A DNA stretch of 64,000 bases from JBLIDK01 sp047632595. Lineage in GTDB: Bacteria; Bacteroidota; Bacteroidia; Sphingobacteriales; Sphingobacteriaceae. Where the stretch lies: the NCBI GenBank assembly GCA_047632595.1, contig JBLIDK010000004.1, positions 1 through 64,000 on the forward strand, in the 5' to 3' direction. The notes under the pieces were generated by a model, which made no database searches, was not told the DNA's origin, and was given only the letters and a program-made list of their open reading frames with translations. Shown here in pieces: positions 45,304 through 54,740 of this stretch; the first letter of the stretch is position 1; each line of letters begins with the position of its first letter. Both the position numbers and the translations under genes were made by a program.

Positions 45304-45658
45304 TTTACTTATATTGTTATAATCGCTTTGGCTATTTTCATTGAATCTTGCTCTGTTTCTCGCGTGGTTAAACCGATTGAAAAAGGTGAAATAGACCTAG
45401 GCTTAAGTTTTGGTGGTCTGTTAATCGAATTTTCAGGACTCGTAATTCCAATACCTTTAACTTCCGTTTCAGCGTCTTATGAATTCATGGCGTAGAGGAT
45501 GTTTTTCTTTCAATAAAGACACATGGAGAGCCTGTTTTGCAAGCCACAAAAGGTAAAAAATCGCAGTTCGAATTTCAAAAGCAGATCATGGGGACGTTCC
45601 TATTATCATAGGTTTTCAAAAGTATTTGGATGTAAATGGGGAGTTTATAATTGAATAA
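45304..45658 (+). pseudogene. degraded gene remnants: lipoprotein start and an unrelated C-terminal fragment
   Basis: Frame 45304-45495 reads VIIALAIFIESCSVSRVVK, then LGLSFGGLLIEFSGLV with a lipobox-like ESC, ending EFMA and stop. It looks like the start of an outer-membrane or lipoprotein gene broken before completion. From 45489 a second frame reads GVEDVFLSIKTHGEPVLQAT, then KGKKSQFEF, and shifts at about 45580 to KADHGDVPIIIGFQKYL, then DVNGEFIIE with TAA at 45656-45658. The smooth, coding-like text across three frames supports two decayed genes joined by deletion. Families not recognised. Confidence 0.55.
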
Positions 45659-46234
45659 CTACTTCCTGTGAACAATCAAAATAGAACAATAATACCCAAA
45701 CTTTGCATCAGCATTATAACTAACACCAACCCCAATGTGCGTGTGCTTTGCATTAAAATCATCTAAGCCAAGCAAGTGTTTACGGTGACCTTTGTCGGGT
45801 ACGCCTTTGTCTACAATTAATAGTTTTACAAACTCTTCTGGACCTCGAGTAGAAGCCACGATACTTTCTGCATTATTTGCCCTGTCGGTTCGTTCATATT
45901 CTTCAGTTAGTGGGTAACCATCTAGAAAAAGATAGTAATTCAGGCCCTTGTTTTTTGGATCCACATGATCGAAATAATCGTTTTTTGCCATGTCTTCAGC
46001 TTTTTCTTGCGCTACTTTTGCCAATTTATCGTCCCAAATAAGTTCTGGGCTCTTTTTTATACGTTTTAGCTTTCGTAAATCATACTTTTCGACGAATGAT
46101 TGAGGATTAGATCTAACCATATTAATTTCTTCGTAAATAGCTTTTGGATATTCGCTAATATCCTGTGCTATTGCATACAATGGTAGTAATAAAAAGACCA
46201 GTGAACATATTTTCATAGACATTAAACGCAGCAT
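45659..46234 (-). CDS. secreted CAP (SCP/PR1) domain protein
   Basis: 191 residues. Signal peptide about 1-23 (YAIAQ). NMVRSNPQSFVEKY, WDDKLAKVAQEKAEDMAKNDYFDHVDPK and GHRKHLLGL are the CAP helix and His/Glu cavity segments; HTHIGVGVSYN and YYCSILIV give the core strands. CAP proteins are extracellular with varied roles. ATG at 46234; M7 is a possible alternative. It lies divergent from sufB. Confidence 0.88.
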   Translation of the reverse strand: MLRLMSMKICSLVFLLLPLYAIAQDISEYPKAIYEEINMVRSNPQSFVEKYDLRKLKRIKKSPELIWDDKLAKVAQEKAEDMAKNDYFDHVDPKNKGLNYYLFLDGYPLTEEYERTDRANNAESIVASTRGPEEFVKLLIVDKGVPDKGHRKHLLGLDDFNAKHTHIGVGVSYNADAKFGYYCSILIVHRK

Positions 46235-46411
46235 TTGTGAAATTGTGATTTCATTTGTGAAAGATTTTATTTAAAACCATTCCAGATAAGTTGGATTTGA
46301 GCTTTAAAATTGCGATTTTTGCAGGTGATTAGCAAGACCTCAAATCAATTAGCTTTTTAAGGAACAATTCACAGGTTTTTGGGTTGTACAAGAGATTAGA
46401 AGAAACAATAG

Positions 46412-47872
46412 ATGAGTTCAGAAGAACAACTATCAGAAGAGCAACTAATACAGGAAGTTACAGAAAGTGATTACAAATACGGCTTTGTGTCAAATTTGGA
46501 TCAAGAATCCCTACCTAAGGGGTTAAGTGAGGATACTGTGCGTTTTATTTCGGCAAAAAAGAACGAGCCACAATGGCTTCTTGATTGGAGATTAAAAGCA
46601 TATGCGCAGTGGAAAGAAATGACTCCGCCTAATTGGCAAAATGTTCATTATCCTCCAATTGACTTTCAAGATATTATTTATTACGCTGGTTCAAAGCGTA
46701 AAAAAGCTCCTAAAAGTTTAGATGAAGTAGATCCAGAGTTGATTGAAACATTCAACAAATTAGGTATTTCACTTGATGAGCAAAAACGACTTTCAGGAAT
46801 GGCTGTTGATGCTGTTGTTGATAGTGAGTCGGTTATTACATCTTTCAAAGAACAACTAGGAGAGCTTGGAATTATTTTCTGCTCAATTTCTGATGCAGTT
46901 CAAGAACATCCAGAATTAATAAAAAAATATTTAGGAAAAGTAGTACCACAAACAGACAACTATTACGCAGCCTTAAATTCTGCTGTATTTAGTGACGGGT
47001 CGTTTGTTTACATTCCAAAAGGAGTAAGATGTCCGATGGAATTAAGTACCTACTTTAGAATTAACATGGCCAATACTGGTCAGTTTGAGCGTACATTGAT
47101 TATTGCAGAGCCTGGTAGTTATGTTAGTTACCTTGAAGGTTGCACTGCTCCAATGCGTGATGAAAATCAGTTACACGCGGCAATTGTTGAGCTTGTAGCC
47201 GAAGAAGATGCTGAAATAAAATATTCAACTGTTCAAAACTGGTATCCTGGTGATAAAGAAGGTAAAGGTGGTATTTACAACTTCGTAACTAAACGTGGTA
47301 TTTGTGCTGGTGATCGATCTAAAATATCGTGGACACAAGTAGAAACTGGTTCAGCTATTACTTGGAAATACCCAAGTGTAATTCTTAAAGGCGATGGTTC
47401 AATTGGCGAATTTTATTCAGTTGCCGTTACAAAAAACATGCAACAAGCTGACACTGGAACAAAAATGATTCACCTTGGTAAAAACACCAAAAGTAGAATC
47501 GTTTCAAAAGGAATTTCAGCAGGAAGAAGTCACAATTCATATAGAGGTTTGGTTGAAATAAACCGAAGAGCATCAAACGCAAGGAATTTTAGTCAGTGCG
47601 ATTCATTGTTAATAGGAGATAAGTGTGGAGCACATACTTTCCCTTACATCGAATCAAAAAATGCAAGTGCCAACATTGAGCACGAGGCAACAACTTCAAA
47701 AATTGGTGAAGACATTATGTTTTATTGCCAACAACGTGGGCTAAGCGAAGAAGATGCAGTTGCACTTATTGTAAATGGATATGCAAAAGAAGTATTAAAC
47801 AAGCTTCCAATGGAATTTGCAGTAGAAGCACAAAAATTACTAACTATTAGTTTAGAAGGTAGTGTTGGTTAA
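46412..47872 (+). CDS. sufB: Fe-S cluster scaffold subunit SufB
   Basis: 486 residues, standard. It opens a seven-gene plus-strand SUF run. Core beta-helix motifs include GVRCPMELSTYFRIN, AEPGSYVSYLEGCTAP, KISWTQVETGSAITWKYPS, MIHLGKNTKSRIVSKGIS and a late CGAHTFPYIESKN. SufB with SufC and SufD assembles Fe-S clusters in the cytoplasm. A 33-base gap leads to sufC. The upstream 177 bases divide it from the divergent CAP gene; no clear iron-regulator box was found there. Confidence 0.97.
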   Translation: MSSEEQLSEEQLIQEVTESDYKYGFVSNLDQESLPKGLSEDTVRFISAKKNEPQWLLDWRLKAYAQWKEMTPPNWQNVHYPPIDFQDIIYYAGSKRKKAPKSLDEVDPELIETFNKLGISLDEQKRLSGMAVDAVVDSESVITSFKEQLGELGIIFCSISDAVQEHPELIKKYLGKVVPQTDNYYAALNSAVFSDGSFVYIPKGVRCPMELSTYFRINMANTGQFERTLIIAEPGSYVSYLEGCTAPMRDENQLHAAIVELVAEEDAEIKYSTVQNWYPGDKEGKGGIYNFVTKRGICAGDRSKISWTQVETGSAITWKYPSVILKGDGSIGEFYSVAVTKNMQQADTGTKMIHLGKNTKSRIVSKGISAGRSHNSYRGLVEINRRASNARNFSQCDSLLIGDKCGAHTFPYIESKNASANIEHEATTSKIGEDIMFYCQQRGLSEEDAVALIVNGYAKEVLNKLPMEFAVEAQKLLTISLEGSVG

Positions 47873-47905
47873 AAAAATATTCATAGTAAAATATTAGTAA
47901 ACAAT

Positions 47906-48658
47906 ATGTTAAATATTAAAGATTTAAGAGTAAGCATCGAGGAAAAGGAAATTCTAAAAGGAATTAACTTAAGTATCAATCCAGGTGAAGTTCATGCAAT
48001 AATGGGACCAAATGGTGCAGGTAAAAGCACTATGGCTTCTGTTTTAGCTGGAAGAGAAGAGTATAGTATTACACAAGGAAGTGTGGAGTTTGATGGGGTG
48101 GATTTATTAGAACTAGCTCCGGAAGAACGTGCACGTGAAGGCCTATTTTTAGCTTTCCAATACCCTGTTGAAATACCAGGTGTGTCTATCTCTAACTTTT
48201 TAAGAGCTTCAGTTAATGAAGTAAGAAAACATAGAGGTAACGACGCTTTAACTTCTCCGGAATTATTAAAACTGATTAAGGAAAAAATGTCAATGCTTGA
48301 AATGAAGCCTGATTTCTTAAAAAGATCGATGAACGAAGGGTTCTCTGGTGGAGAAAAGAAGCGAAATGAAATTCTTCAAATGGCTTTACTAGATCCGAAA
48401 TTGGCAATACTTGATGAAACCGATTCTGGTTTAGATATTGATGCCCTTAGAATTGTATCTGATGGGGTAAACAAACTAAAGACTGCAAACAATGCAGTGT
48501 TAGTGATTACTCACTATCAACGTTTATTAGATTATATAGTTCCTGATTTTGTTCATGTATTAATGGACGGTAAAATTGTAAAGTCGGGCGATAAGTCGCT
48601 TGCTTTAGAATTAGAAGAAAAAGGATACGATTGGATTAAAGAAGAGCTAGTAGCCTAA
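47906..48658 (+). CDS. sufC: SUF system ATPase SufC
   Basis: 250 residues. ABC ATPase with Walker A GPNGAGKST (36-44), ABC signature FSGGEKKRNEI, and Walker B LAILDETDSGLD. The SGGEKKRNE variant is specific to SufC rather than to transporter ATPases. It powers SufBCD. The next gene starts two bases after its stop. Confidence 0.98.
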   Translation: MLNIKDLRVSIEEKEILKGINLSINPGEVHAIMGPNGAGKSTMASVLAGREEYSITQGSVEFDGVDLLELAPEERAREGLFLAFQYPVEIPGVSISNFLRASVNEVRKHRGNDALTSPELLKLIKEKMSMLEMKPDFLKRSMNEGFSGGEKKRNEILQMALLDPKLAILDETDSGLDIDALRIVSDGVNKLKTANNAVLVITHYQRLLDYIVPDFVHVLMDGKIVKSGDKSLALELEEKGYDWIKEELVA

Positions 48659-48659
48659 T

Positions 48660-49976
48660 ATGAGCAAAGAAATTATATTAAAAAAAGTTTTTATTGATCA
48701 ATTTGACGCTTTGGAAAAGCAGTTAAATGGTCAAAGTTCTAAACCTATACATTCTATTAGGAAAGAAGCATTAGCTGACTTTTCTAAACTAGGTATACCA
48801 ACTAAAAAGAACGAACAATACAAGTATACAAGTCTTAACACTTTAGTATCATCTGAATTTGGAACCCCTGAAAAGGTTGAACAAAAAGATATTGATCATT
48901 TAAAGACTGAGCTAAAAATTGAAGAAGATGTTCACAAGATTATCTTAATCAACGGACAGTTTATCAATGAGCTTTCGCACTTTGGTGAAAACCTAGAAGT
49001 AAGATCATTGGCTGAATGCATTACTCAAGAACATCCTGCAGTAATGCAAAACTTGAGTGCTGAGAATCCTGATAAAGATGCTTTTAGAGCGTTAAATACT
49101 GCCTTTATTCGCGATGGAGTTTTTATTCACATTAAGAAAGGGCAAAATATTACCAAGCCTGTCCTAATTAAAAACATTGCCTTTAATCAAAAGCGCAATA
49201 CAATAATTAACACTCGAAACTTATTTCTACTTGAAGAAAGTTCTTCGGTAAAAATTATCCAAGAGTCAGGTAAAAAAGAAGCAAACGATTACAGAGTATT
49301 TTTAAATACGGCAAACGATTGCATAGTAGGTAAAAACGCGTTTTTACACGGTTACAAAGTTCAAGACGATTTAGAGAGCACGGTTAAAATTAACAGCACT
49401 TGGATTAGACAAGCTAGAGACAGTAATTACAAACAAGTTACGGTTACTTTAAACGGTGGTCTTGTTCGAAATAATGTTCATGTTCAACTTCAAGGAGAAA
49501 ATGCACATACAGAATTGAATGGGGTATGGGTAATTGATGGTATTCAACACGTTGATAACCACTTGGTGATAGATCATCAAGTACCAAGATGTGAGAGTAA
49601 CCAGCTTTATAAAGGTATAATGGATGATAAGTCCTCTGGTGTTTTTAGTGGTAGAGTAATTGTAAGACAAGATGCTCAGCAAACAAATGCATACCAAACC
49701 AACAACAATATTTTATTGGGTGATAGTGCTACCATTGATACTATGCCGCAATTAGAGATTTTTGCTGATGATGTAAAATGTAGTCATGGTGCAACAACAG
49801 GTCAATTAGATGAAGAACAACTATTTTATCTTCGATCTAGAGGTTTAGGGTTAAAAGATGCAAAAGCACTTTTGTTAAACGCTTTCGCGAATGAAGTGGT
49901 TGACAAAATTGAGATAGATTACATTAAAAACCGCTTGCAAAAAGCAATTGAAGGCAAATTGTTTAAGCATTTATAG
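48660..49976 (+). CDS. sufD: Fe-S cluster assembly protein SufD
   Basis: 438 residues, paralog of SufB with a shorter core. Typical segments are DAFRALNTAFIRDGVFIHIKKG, DHQVPRCESNQLYKGIMDD, SGVFSGRVIVRQDAQQTNAYQ, QLEIFADDVKCSHGATTGQLD and FYLRSRGL. It forms the SufBC2D complex. sufC and sufS are directly adjacent (two and zero bases). Confidence 0.97.
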   Translation: MSKEIILKKVFIDQFDALEKQLNGQSSKPIHSIRKEALADFSKLGIPTKKNEQYKYTSLNTLVSSEFGTPEKVEQKDIDHLKTELKIEEDVHKIILINGQFINELSHFGENLEVRSLAECITQEHPAVMQNLSAENPDKDAFRALNTAFIRDGVFIHIKKGQNITKPVLIKNIAFNQKRNTIINTRNLFLLEESSSVKIIQESGKKEANDYRVFLNTANDCIVGKNAFLHGYKVQDDLESTVKINSTWIRQARDSNYKQVTVTLNGGLVRNNVHVQLQGENAHTELNGVWVIDGIQHVDNHLVIDHQVPRCESNQLYKGIMDDKSSGVFSGRVIVRQDAQQTNAYQTNNNILLGDSATIDTMPQLEIFADDVKCSHGATTGQLDEEQLFYLRSRGLGLKDAKALLLNAFANEVVDKIEIDYIKNRLQKAIEGKLFKHL

Positions 49977-51218
49977 ATGATAGAAACTAAGAAAGAAATG
50001 TTTTTTGATGTGAATTCGGTTAGAGCCGATTTCCCAATACTTAACCAAAAAGTTGGAAAATACGACTTAGTTTATCTAGATAATGCTGCTACTTCACAAA
50101 AACCAAATGTGGTAATTGATAGTGTTACAGACTATTATCAACACATTAACTCAAATATTCACAGAGGAGTACATTACTTAAGTCAACTAGCAACCGATTC
50201 GCATGAAAATGCAAGAGATACTGTACGTGACTTTATTGGTGCTGAGCACAGTCACGAATGTATTTTTGTTCGTAATGCTACTGAAGGGATCAACCTTGTT
50301 GCTTCATCATGGGGTAGAAAAAACATTCACGAAGGCGATGAGATAATTATTAGCGAAATGGAACACCACGCTAATATTGTTCCTTGGCAGATAATTTGTG
50401 AAGAACGAAAGGCTGTGCTTAAAGTCATTCCAATGAATGATGATGGAGAGTTAATTTTTTCTGAATACGAAAAGCTATTAAGTTCCAAAACCAAGTTAGT
50501 ATCAATAGTTTACATAAGTAATACTCTTGGAACTATAAATCCCGTTAAGGATATTATAGAATTGGCCCATAAAGTAGGAGCCTTAGTTATGATTGATGGA
50601 GCGCAAAGCTCACCACACATGAGGGTTAATGTACAAGAATTAGACTGTGATTTTTATGTGTTTTCTGGACATAAAGTATTTGGGCCATCAGGAACAGGTA
50701 TACTTTATGGAAAAGAAGCTATTTTGAATGATACTCCTCCATATCAAACAGGTGGAGCCATGATTTCGGAAGTAACTTTTCCTAAAACAACTTTTAATGA
50801 ACTGCCATTTAAGTTTGAAGCAGGTACTCCAAACATTGAAGGAGCTCATGGTTTAGCAAAAGCAATAGATTATTTAAATGCAATTGGATTTAAAAATATT
50901 GAAGCCTACGAAAAAGACTTATTAGAATTTGCCACAGCAGAGTTATTAAAGGTAAAAGGCTTAAAGATTATAGGTACAGCTAAAAATAAGGCAAGTGTTA
51001 TTTCTTTTTTGATAGATGGAATACATTCGCATGATATTGGAGTGTTATTGGATAAAATGGGCATTGCGGTTCGTACCGGGCACCACTGTTGCCAACCAAT
51101 AATGAAGCATTTTAATATTTCCGGGACGTGTAGGGCTTCTTTTACCTTTTACAATACCAAAGACGAAATTTTAAAATTAGCTAAGGGATTAGAAACAGCT
51201 AAAAACATGTTATCATAG
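49977..51218 (+). CDS. sufS: cysteine desulfurase SufS
   Basis: 413 residues. PLP enzyme giving persulfide sulfur to SufE. YLDNAATSQKP, HRGVHYLS, the Schiff-base lysine in FSGHKVFGPSG, and the active Cys371 in RTGHHC (followed by C372) fit the SufS class. It starts immediately after the sufD stop and shares one base with the GTG of sufE. Confidence 0.97.
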   Translation: MIETKKEMFFDVNSVRADFPILNQKVGKYDLVYLDNAATSQKPNVVIDSVTDYYQHINSNIHRGVHYLSQLATDSHENARDTVRDFIGAEHSHECIFVRNATEGINLVASSWGRKNIHEGDEIIISEMEHHANIVPWQIICEERKAVLKVIPMNDDGELIFSEYEKLLSSKTKLVSIVYISNTLGTINPVKDIIELAHKVGALVMIDGAQSSPHMRVNVQELDCDFYVFSGHKVFGPSGTGILYGKEAILNDTPPYQTGGAMISEVTFPKTTFNELPFKFEAGTPNIEGAHGLAKAIDYLNAIGFKNIEAYEKDLLEFATAELLKVKGLKIIGTAKNKASVISFLIDGIHSHDIGVLLDKMGIAVRTGHHCCQPIMKHFNISGTCRASFTFYNTKDEILKLAKGLETAKNMLS

Positions 51219-51646
51219 TGTCTACAATAGAAGAAATACAACAAGAAATTATTGAGGAGTTCAGTTTATTTGATGACTGGATGGAAAAGTACCAATACAT
51301 CATTGACAGTGGCAAAACCTTAAGCCCTTTGGATGCTGCTTATAGAACTGAGGAATTAATAATAAAAGGTTGTCAAAGTCAAGTGTGGCTGAGACCAATT
51401 GTAAAAGTCGATCAAGTACTATTTGAAGCAGATAGCGATGCGGCAATTGTTAAGGGATTAATTTCATTATTAGTTCGAGTAATGTCGGGTCAAAAAGTAG
51501 GTGAGGTGGCTAAAGCAGATTTACACTTTATTGATGATATAGGCATGCGTGAGCACTTATCAATGACAAGATCTAATGGTTTGTCTCAAATGATTAAGCA
51601 AATGAAAAATTACGCAGTAGTTTTAGAAAGACAATCATCTAATTAA
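51218..51646 (+). CDS. sufE: sulfur acceptor protein SufE
   Basis: 142 residues. Acceptor Cys52 lies in IIKGCQSQVW, the conserved SufE loop. It takes persulfide from SufS and passes it to SufB. The start is GTG, one base inside the sufS stop, so translation is coupled. Confidence 0.95.
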   Translation: MSTIEEIQQEIIEEFSLFDDWMEKYQYIIDSGKTLSPLDAAYRTEELIIKGCQSQVWLRPIVKVDQVLFEADSDAAIVKGLISLLVRVMSGQKVGEVAKADLHFIDDIGMREHLSMTRSNGLSQMIKQMKNYAVVLERQSSN

Positions 51647-51655
51647 AAACATAAA

Positions 51656-51985
51656 ATGAAGAACGAAGTATCAACATCTAACAAGGAATTAGAAGATAAA
51701 ATAATACAGGTTATTAAAACTGTGTATGATCCAGAAATACCGGTAGATATTTATGAACTGGGGTTAATTTACAGCGTTACAATTAAAGATAACTTTGATG
51801 TTGATGTTGTTATGACCTTAACTTCGCCTGCTTGCCCAGTGGCTGGGACTTTACCTAAAGAAGTTGAAGATAAAATTGCTTGTGTTAAGGGAGTTGAAAA
51901 AGTAACGCTAGAATTAACGTTTGATCCACCTTGGGATAAAGAAATGATGACTGAGGATGCAAGATTTGAATTAGGAATGATGTAA
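51656..51985 (+). CDS. SUF-associated DUF59 (MIP18-like) protein
   Basis: 109 residues. DPEIPVDIYELGLIYSV and TLTSPACPVAGTLP (with the conserved Cys of the S/T-P-x-C-P motif) are DUF59 signatures. Homologues (SufT-like and PaaD-like) aid Fe-S maturation. It sits nine bases after sufE and nine before the reductase gene. Confidence 0.92.
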   Translation: MKNEVSTSNKELEDKIIQVIKTVYDPEIPVDIYELGLIYSVTIKDNFDVDVVMTLTSPACPVAGTLPKEVEDKIACVKGVEKVTLELTFDPPWDKEMMTEDARFELGMM

Positions 51986-51994
51986 ATTAAGGAT

Positions 51995-53038
51995 ATGTCG
52001 CTACACTTTTACTCACTTAAGATTGCCAAAATTGTAAAGGAAACTGAAGATTCAAGCTCTTTATTGTTCGAATTGTCTAAATCTGACCGTAAAAAGTACA
52101 AGTTTGAAGCTGGACAATATTTAAACGTAAGAATAACTGTTAATGGTAATGAAGAGAGAAGGTCCTATTCAATTTTCACTTCACCAAGCTCAAAAGAACT
52201 TGGTGTAGCTATTAAAAGGGTTAAAGACGGGCTTGTTTCTAATCACATAATTGACAATTTAAAAGAAGGTGATTCAATAGAGGTAATGCCTCCTGCAGGT
52301 CACTTTACCTTAGAAAAACCTAAGAAAGTAAGTGAAGTAGTGTTTTTTGCTGCTGGTAGTGGAATCACTCCACAAATGTCCTTAATTCAAGATGTATTAG
52401 ATAGAACCAAGAAAACGGCTGTTCAATTGCATTATGGTAATAGAACTGAATCAAGTATAATCTTTAAAAATTCATTAAGTGAGTTAGTTTCTAAAAACTC
52501 TAAACGTTTTGATGTTTCTCATTACCTAACTAATGCTCCTGAAAATTGGAGTGGAAATACAGGCCGTATCGATGCTTCAGCTTGTAAAGCTGTGATTGAA
52601 AGTCTTGCAAGCCCAAAAGAGGCTCTTTTCTTTATTTGTGGTCCTGAATTAATGATGGACAGCTTAGAAGTTACTTTGGTGGCTGCTGGAATAGACAAAT
52701 CAAATATTCACATAGAGCATTTTTTGCATGCAAAACAAGAAGCCGTTCTAAAAAGCAATAATACCGAACAAGATATTCAAGTTATTTTGGACGGAGAATC
52801 ACATCCTATACATGTTAAAAAGGGCGAAAGCATACTAGACGCCGTTATGGATGCCAATTTAGACCCACCATATAGCTGTCAGAGTGGTATTTGTACTACA
52901 TGCATGGCCAAATTAGTTTCAGGAACTGTTGAGATGGAAGAGGACTTAGGGCTTAGCGAACATGATAAGGAAGAAGGATACATTTTAACTTGCCAAGCGC
53001 ACCCAACTTCTAAAGAAGTTGTTGTTGAATACGAATAG
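51995..53038 (+). CDS. PaaE-like flavin reductase with C-terminal plant-type [2Fe-2S] ferredoxin
   Basis: 347 residues. FAD-binding barrel (RRSYSIFTSP, about 50-60), NAD(P) Rossmann domain (VVFFAAGSGITPQMSLI and FFICGPELMMDS), then a ferredoxin domain with ligands C295, C300, C303 and C333 (CX4CX2CX29C). This is the order of PaaE/HmpF-type reductases. No phenylacetate oxygenase genes are near, and it forms the end of the SUF run after the DUF59 gene, so it may supply electrons for Fe-S assembly; that role is inferred. Confidence 0.9.
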   Translation: MSLHFYSLKIAKIVKETEDSSSLLFELSKSDRKKYKFEAGQYLNVRITVNGNEERRSYSIFTSPSSKELGVAIKRVKDGLVSNHIIDNLKEGDSIEVMPPAGHFTLEKPKKVSEVVFFAAGSGITPQMSLIQDVLDRTKKTAVQLHYGNRTESSIIFKNSLSELVSKNSKRFDVSHYLTNAPENWSGNTGRIDASACKAVIESLASPKEALFFICGPELMMDSLEVTLVAAGIDKSNIHIEHFLHAKQEAVLKSNNTEQDIQVILDGESHPIHVKKGESILDAVMDANLDPPYSCQSGICTTCMAKLVSGTVEMEEDLGLSEHDKEEGYILTCQAHPTSKEVVVEYE

Positions 53039-53099
53039 TGGCAAAGTTTTTGCACAACCTACATTAAAAATACCATAAAGGATACCTACTACTTACATT

Positions 53100-53909
53100 A
53101 TGAATCTCAAATTATCTAAACCTATTGCCTTTTTCGACATTGAATCTACTGGATTAGATGTTTCGAAAGACCGAATAATTGAAATAGCAATTCTGACGGT
53201 ATATCCTGATGGTAAAGAGGATATGAAGGTTTATATTACCAATCCTGGAATACCAATTTCTGCAGAAAATACTACTTTTCATGGATTTACAGATGAAAGG
53301 GTAAAGGACAAGCCATTTTTTAAAGAAGTTGCAGATGAGATTGCAAAGGATTTAGAAAAATGTGACTTTTCGGGTTATAACTGTTTACGATTTGACGTTC
53401 CACTATTAATGGAGGAATTTTTAAGGGCAGAGGTTGACTTTAATCTTGATAAAGTTAATATTGTTGATGTCCAAAATATTTTTCATCAAATGGAAAAAAG
53501 AACCTTGGCAGCCGCATATAAATTTTATTGTGGAGAAGAGTTAATAAATGCCCATAGTGCTGAAGCAGATATTAGAGCAACTTACGAGGTCTTTAAGGCT
53601 CAATTAATAAAGTATGATGGAATTGAGTATGTTGATAATAATGGCAAAATAACAAAGCCTATAGTGAACAACATGAAGGTTTTAGCAGAATTCACTAATG
53701 TTCGAAATTTCGTTGACTTTGCAGGAAGAATTGCTTGGAAAGATGATGTAGAGGTTTTTAATTTTGGTAAGCATAAGGGAAAACCGGTTACCGAAGTTTT
53801 TGAAAAAGAATCAAGCTATTACGATTGGATGATGAAAGGTGATTTTCCTGAATTCACAAAGCGAAAAATAACCGAGATTAGGTTAAAAGCTATGCAAAAT
53901 CATCATTAG
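53100..53909 (+). CDS. DEDDh 3'-5' exonuclease (DnaQ-like)
   Basis: 269 residues. Exo I FFDIESTG with D13 and E15, Exo II near YNCLRFDVPLL, and Exo III NAHSAEADIRATYEV with His and Asp. The tail (about 205-269, FNFGKHKGKPVTEVF and YYDWMMKGDFPEF) is a small added domain found in some Bacteroidota exonucleases. It degrades or proofreads nucleic acid in the cytoplasm; the substrate is not known. It stands 61 bases after the reductase. Confidence 0.9.
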   Translation: MNLKLSKPIAFFDIESTGLDVSKDRIIEIAILTVYPDGKEDMKVYITNPGIPISAENTTFHGFTDERVKDKPFFKEVADEIAKDLEKCDFSGYNCLRFDVPLLMEEFLRAEVDFNLDKVNIVDVQNIFHQMEKRTLAAAYKFYCGEELINAHSAEADIRATYEVFKAQLIKYDGIEYVDNNGKITKPIVNNMKVLAEFTNVRNFVDFAGRIAWKDDVEVFNFGKHKGKPVTEVFEKESSYYDWMMKGDFPEFTKRKITEIRLKAMQNHH

Positions 53910-53966
53910 CACCAACTTCTATCTATACCCATTGAGGGCGCTCAGGAGGTGGAATTGCACTTACTC

Positions 53967-54740
53967 TTAACATGATTCCCATTCCTCTCTAAAAACTTTC
54001 CTTTTCCTAACCGACAAAGGAATGGAACTTCCATCTACCAAAGTTATACCACTTAGATCATTAGAATTTATGCTTTTAACATACTTTAAATTAACTAAAA
54101 ATGATTTATGGCATCTGGAAAAATTCAACTCAGAAAGTACTTCTTCATACTTTCTTAAAACATATGATGAGATATACCATGAGCCATCCAAAAGACAGAA
54201 TTTAGTATAACATCCCTTTGCTTCACAGTACAGTAAATTGTTTATGGTAATTTTAATATGTCCACCATTATGTGGGATCATCAAGAAATCAACTTTCTTA
54301 TTTTTAATACTGGCTTCAGAAGTGTCTAATTGATCCGAAGTTTGAACATCTTGAGCAATTAACAACTCCTTCGATTTTGCTCTTCTAATAGTCTCCTGAA
54401 GCTCCTCAACATTTATAGGCTTAAGTAAGTAATCCATTGCAGCATACTTAAACGCTCTAATGGCATAATGGTCATAGGCAGTAACAAATGCCACCTGAAA
54501 ATCTCTATTGCTTAAAGAATCAAGCAATTGAAATCCTGTATTGTTATTGATTTCTATGTCTAAAAAAACTAAATCTGGTTTAGTTTCTTCTATTTCTTTT
54601 TTACCATCTTCGATAGATGTTGCAGTGCCTACCACTATAACACCAGTACAAAACTCTTGAATCATAAGCCGAAGTACTTCTATAACATCTTCTTCATCAT
54701 CAATTAATACAATTTTTAATGTTTTAGTCATTATTTTCAA
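53967..54740 (-). CDS. LytTR-family response regulator
   Basis: 257 residues from M 54740; M4 (54731) may be the start, and both overlap the kinase gene. Receiver domain with acidic IDDEED and phospho-acceptor D61 in LVFLDIEI, plus the conserved Lys in LLKPINVEEL. The LytTR DNA-binding domain (about 150-257) includes FSRCHKSFLVNLKYVKSI and PLSVRKRKVF. LytTR proteins bind two 9-bp direct repeats about 21 bp apart, which matches elements in the region upstream of the partner kinase. Confidence 0.94.
   Translation of the reverse strand: MKIMTKTLKIVLIDDEEDVIEVLRLMIQEFCTGVIVVGTATSIEDGKKEIEETKPDLVFLDIEINNNTGFQLLDSLSNRDFQVAFVTAYDHYAIRAFKYAAMDYLLKPINVEELQETIRRAKSKELLIAQDVQTSDQLDTSEASIKNKKVDFLMIPHNGGHIKITINNLLYCEAKGCYTKFCLLDGSWYISSYVLRKYEEVLSELNFSRCHKSFLVNLKYVKSINSNDLSGITLVDGSSIPLSVRKRKVFREEWESC

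Noticed and set aside
46235..46411. Iron or Fe-S regulator box before sufB
   Set aside because: No palindrome like those at 17488 or 42780 was found; only a weak GATTTTTG -7-like string near 46314 was seen.
51995..53038. Phenylacetate degradation reductase (paaE) in a paa cluster
   Set aside because: No paaA, paaB, paaC or other phenylacetate gene is near; the context is SUF, so the pathway name is not transferred.
53910..53966. Possible terminator between the exonuclease and LytTR genes
   Set aside because: The gap has only weak arms and no T-run next to a stem on either strand.
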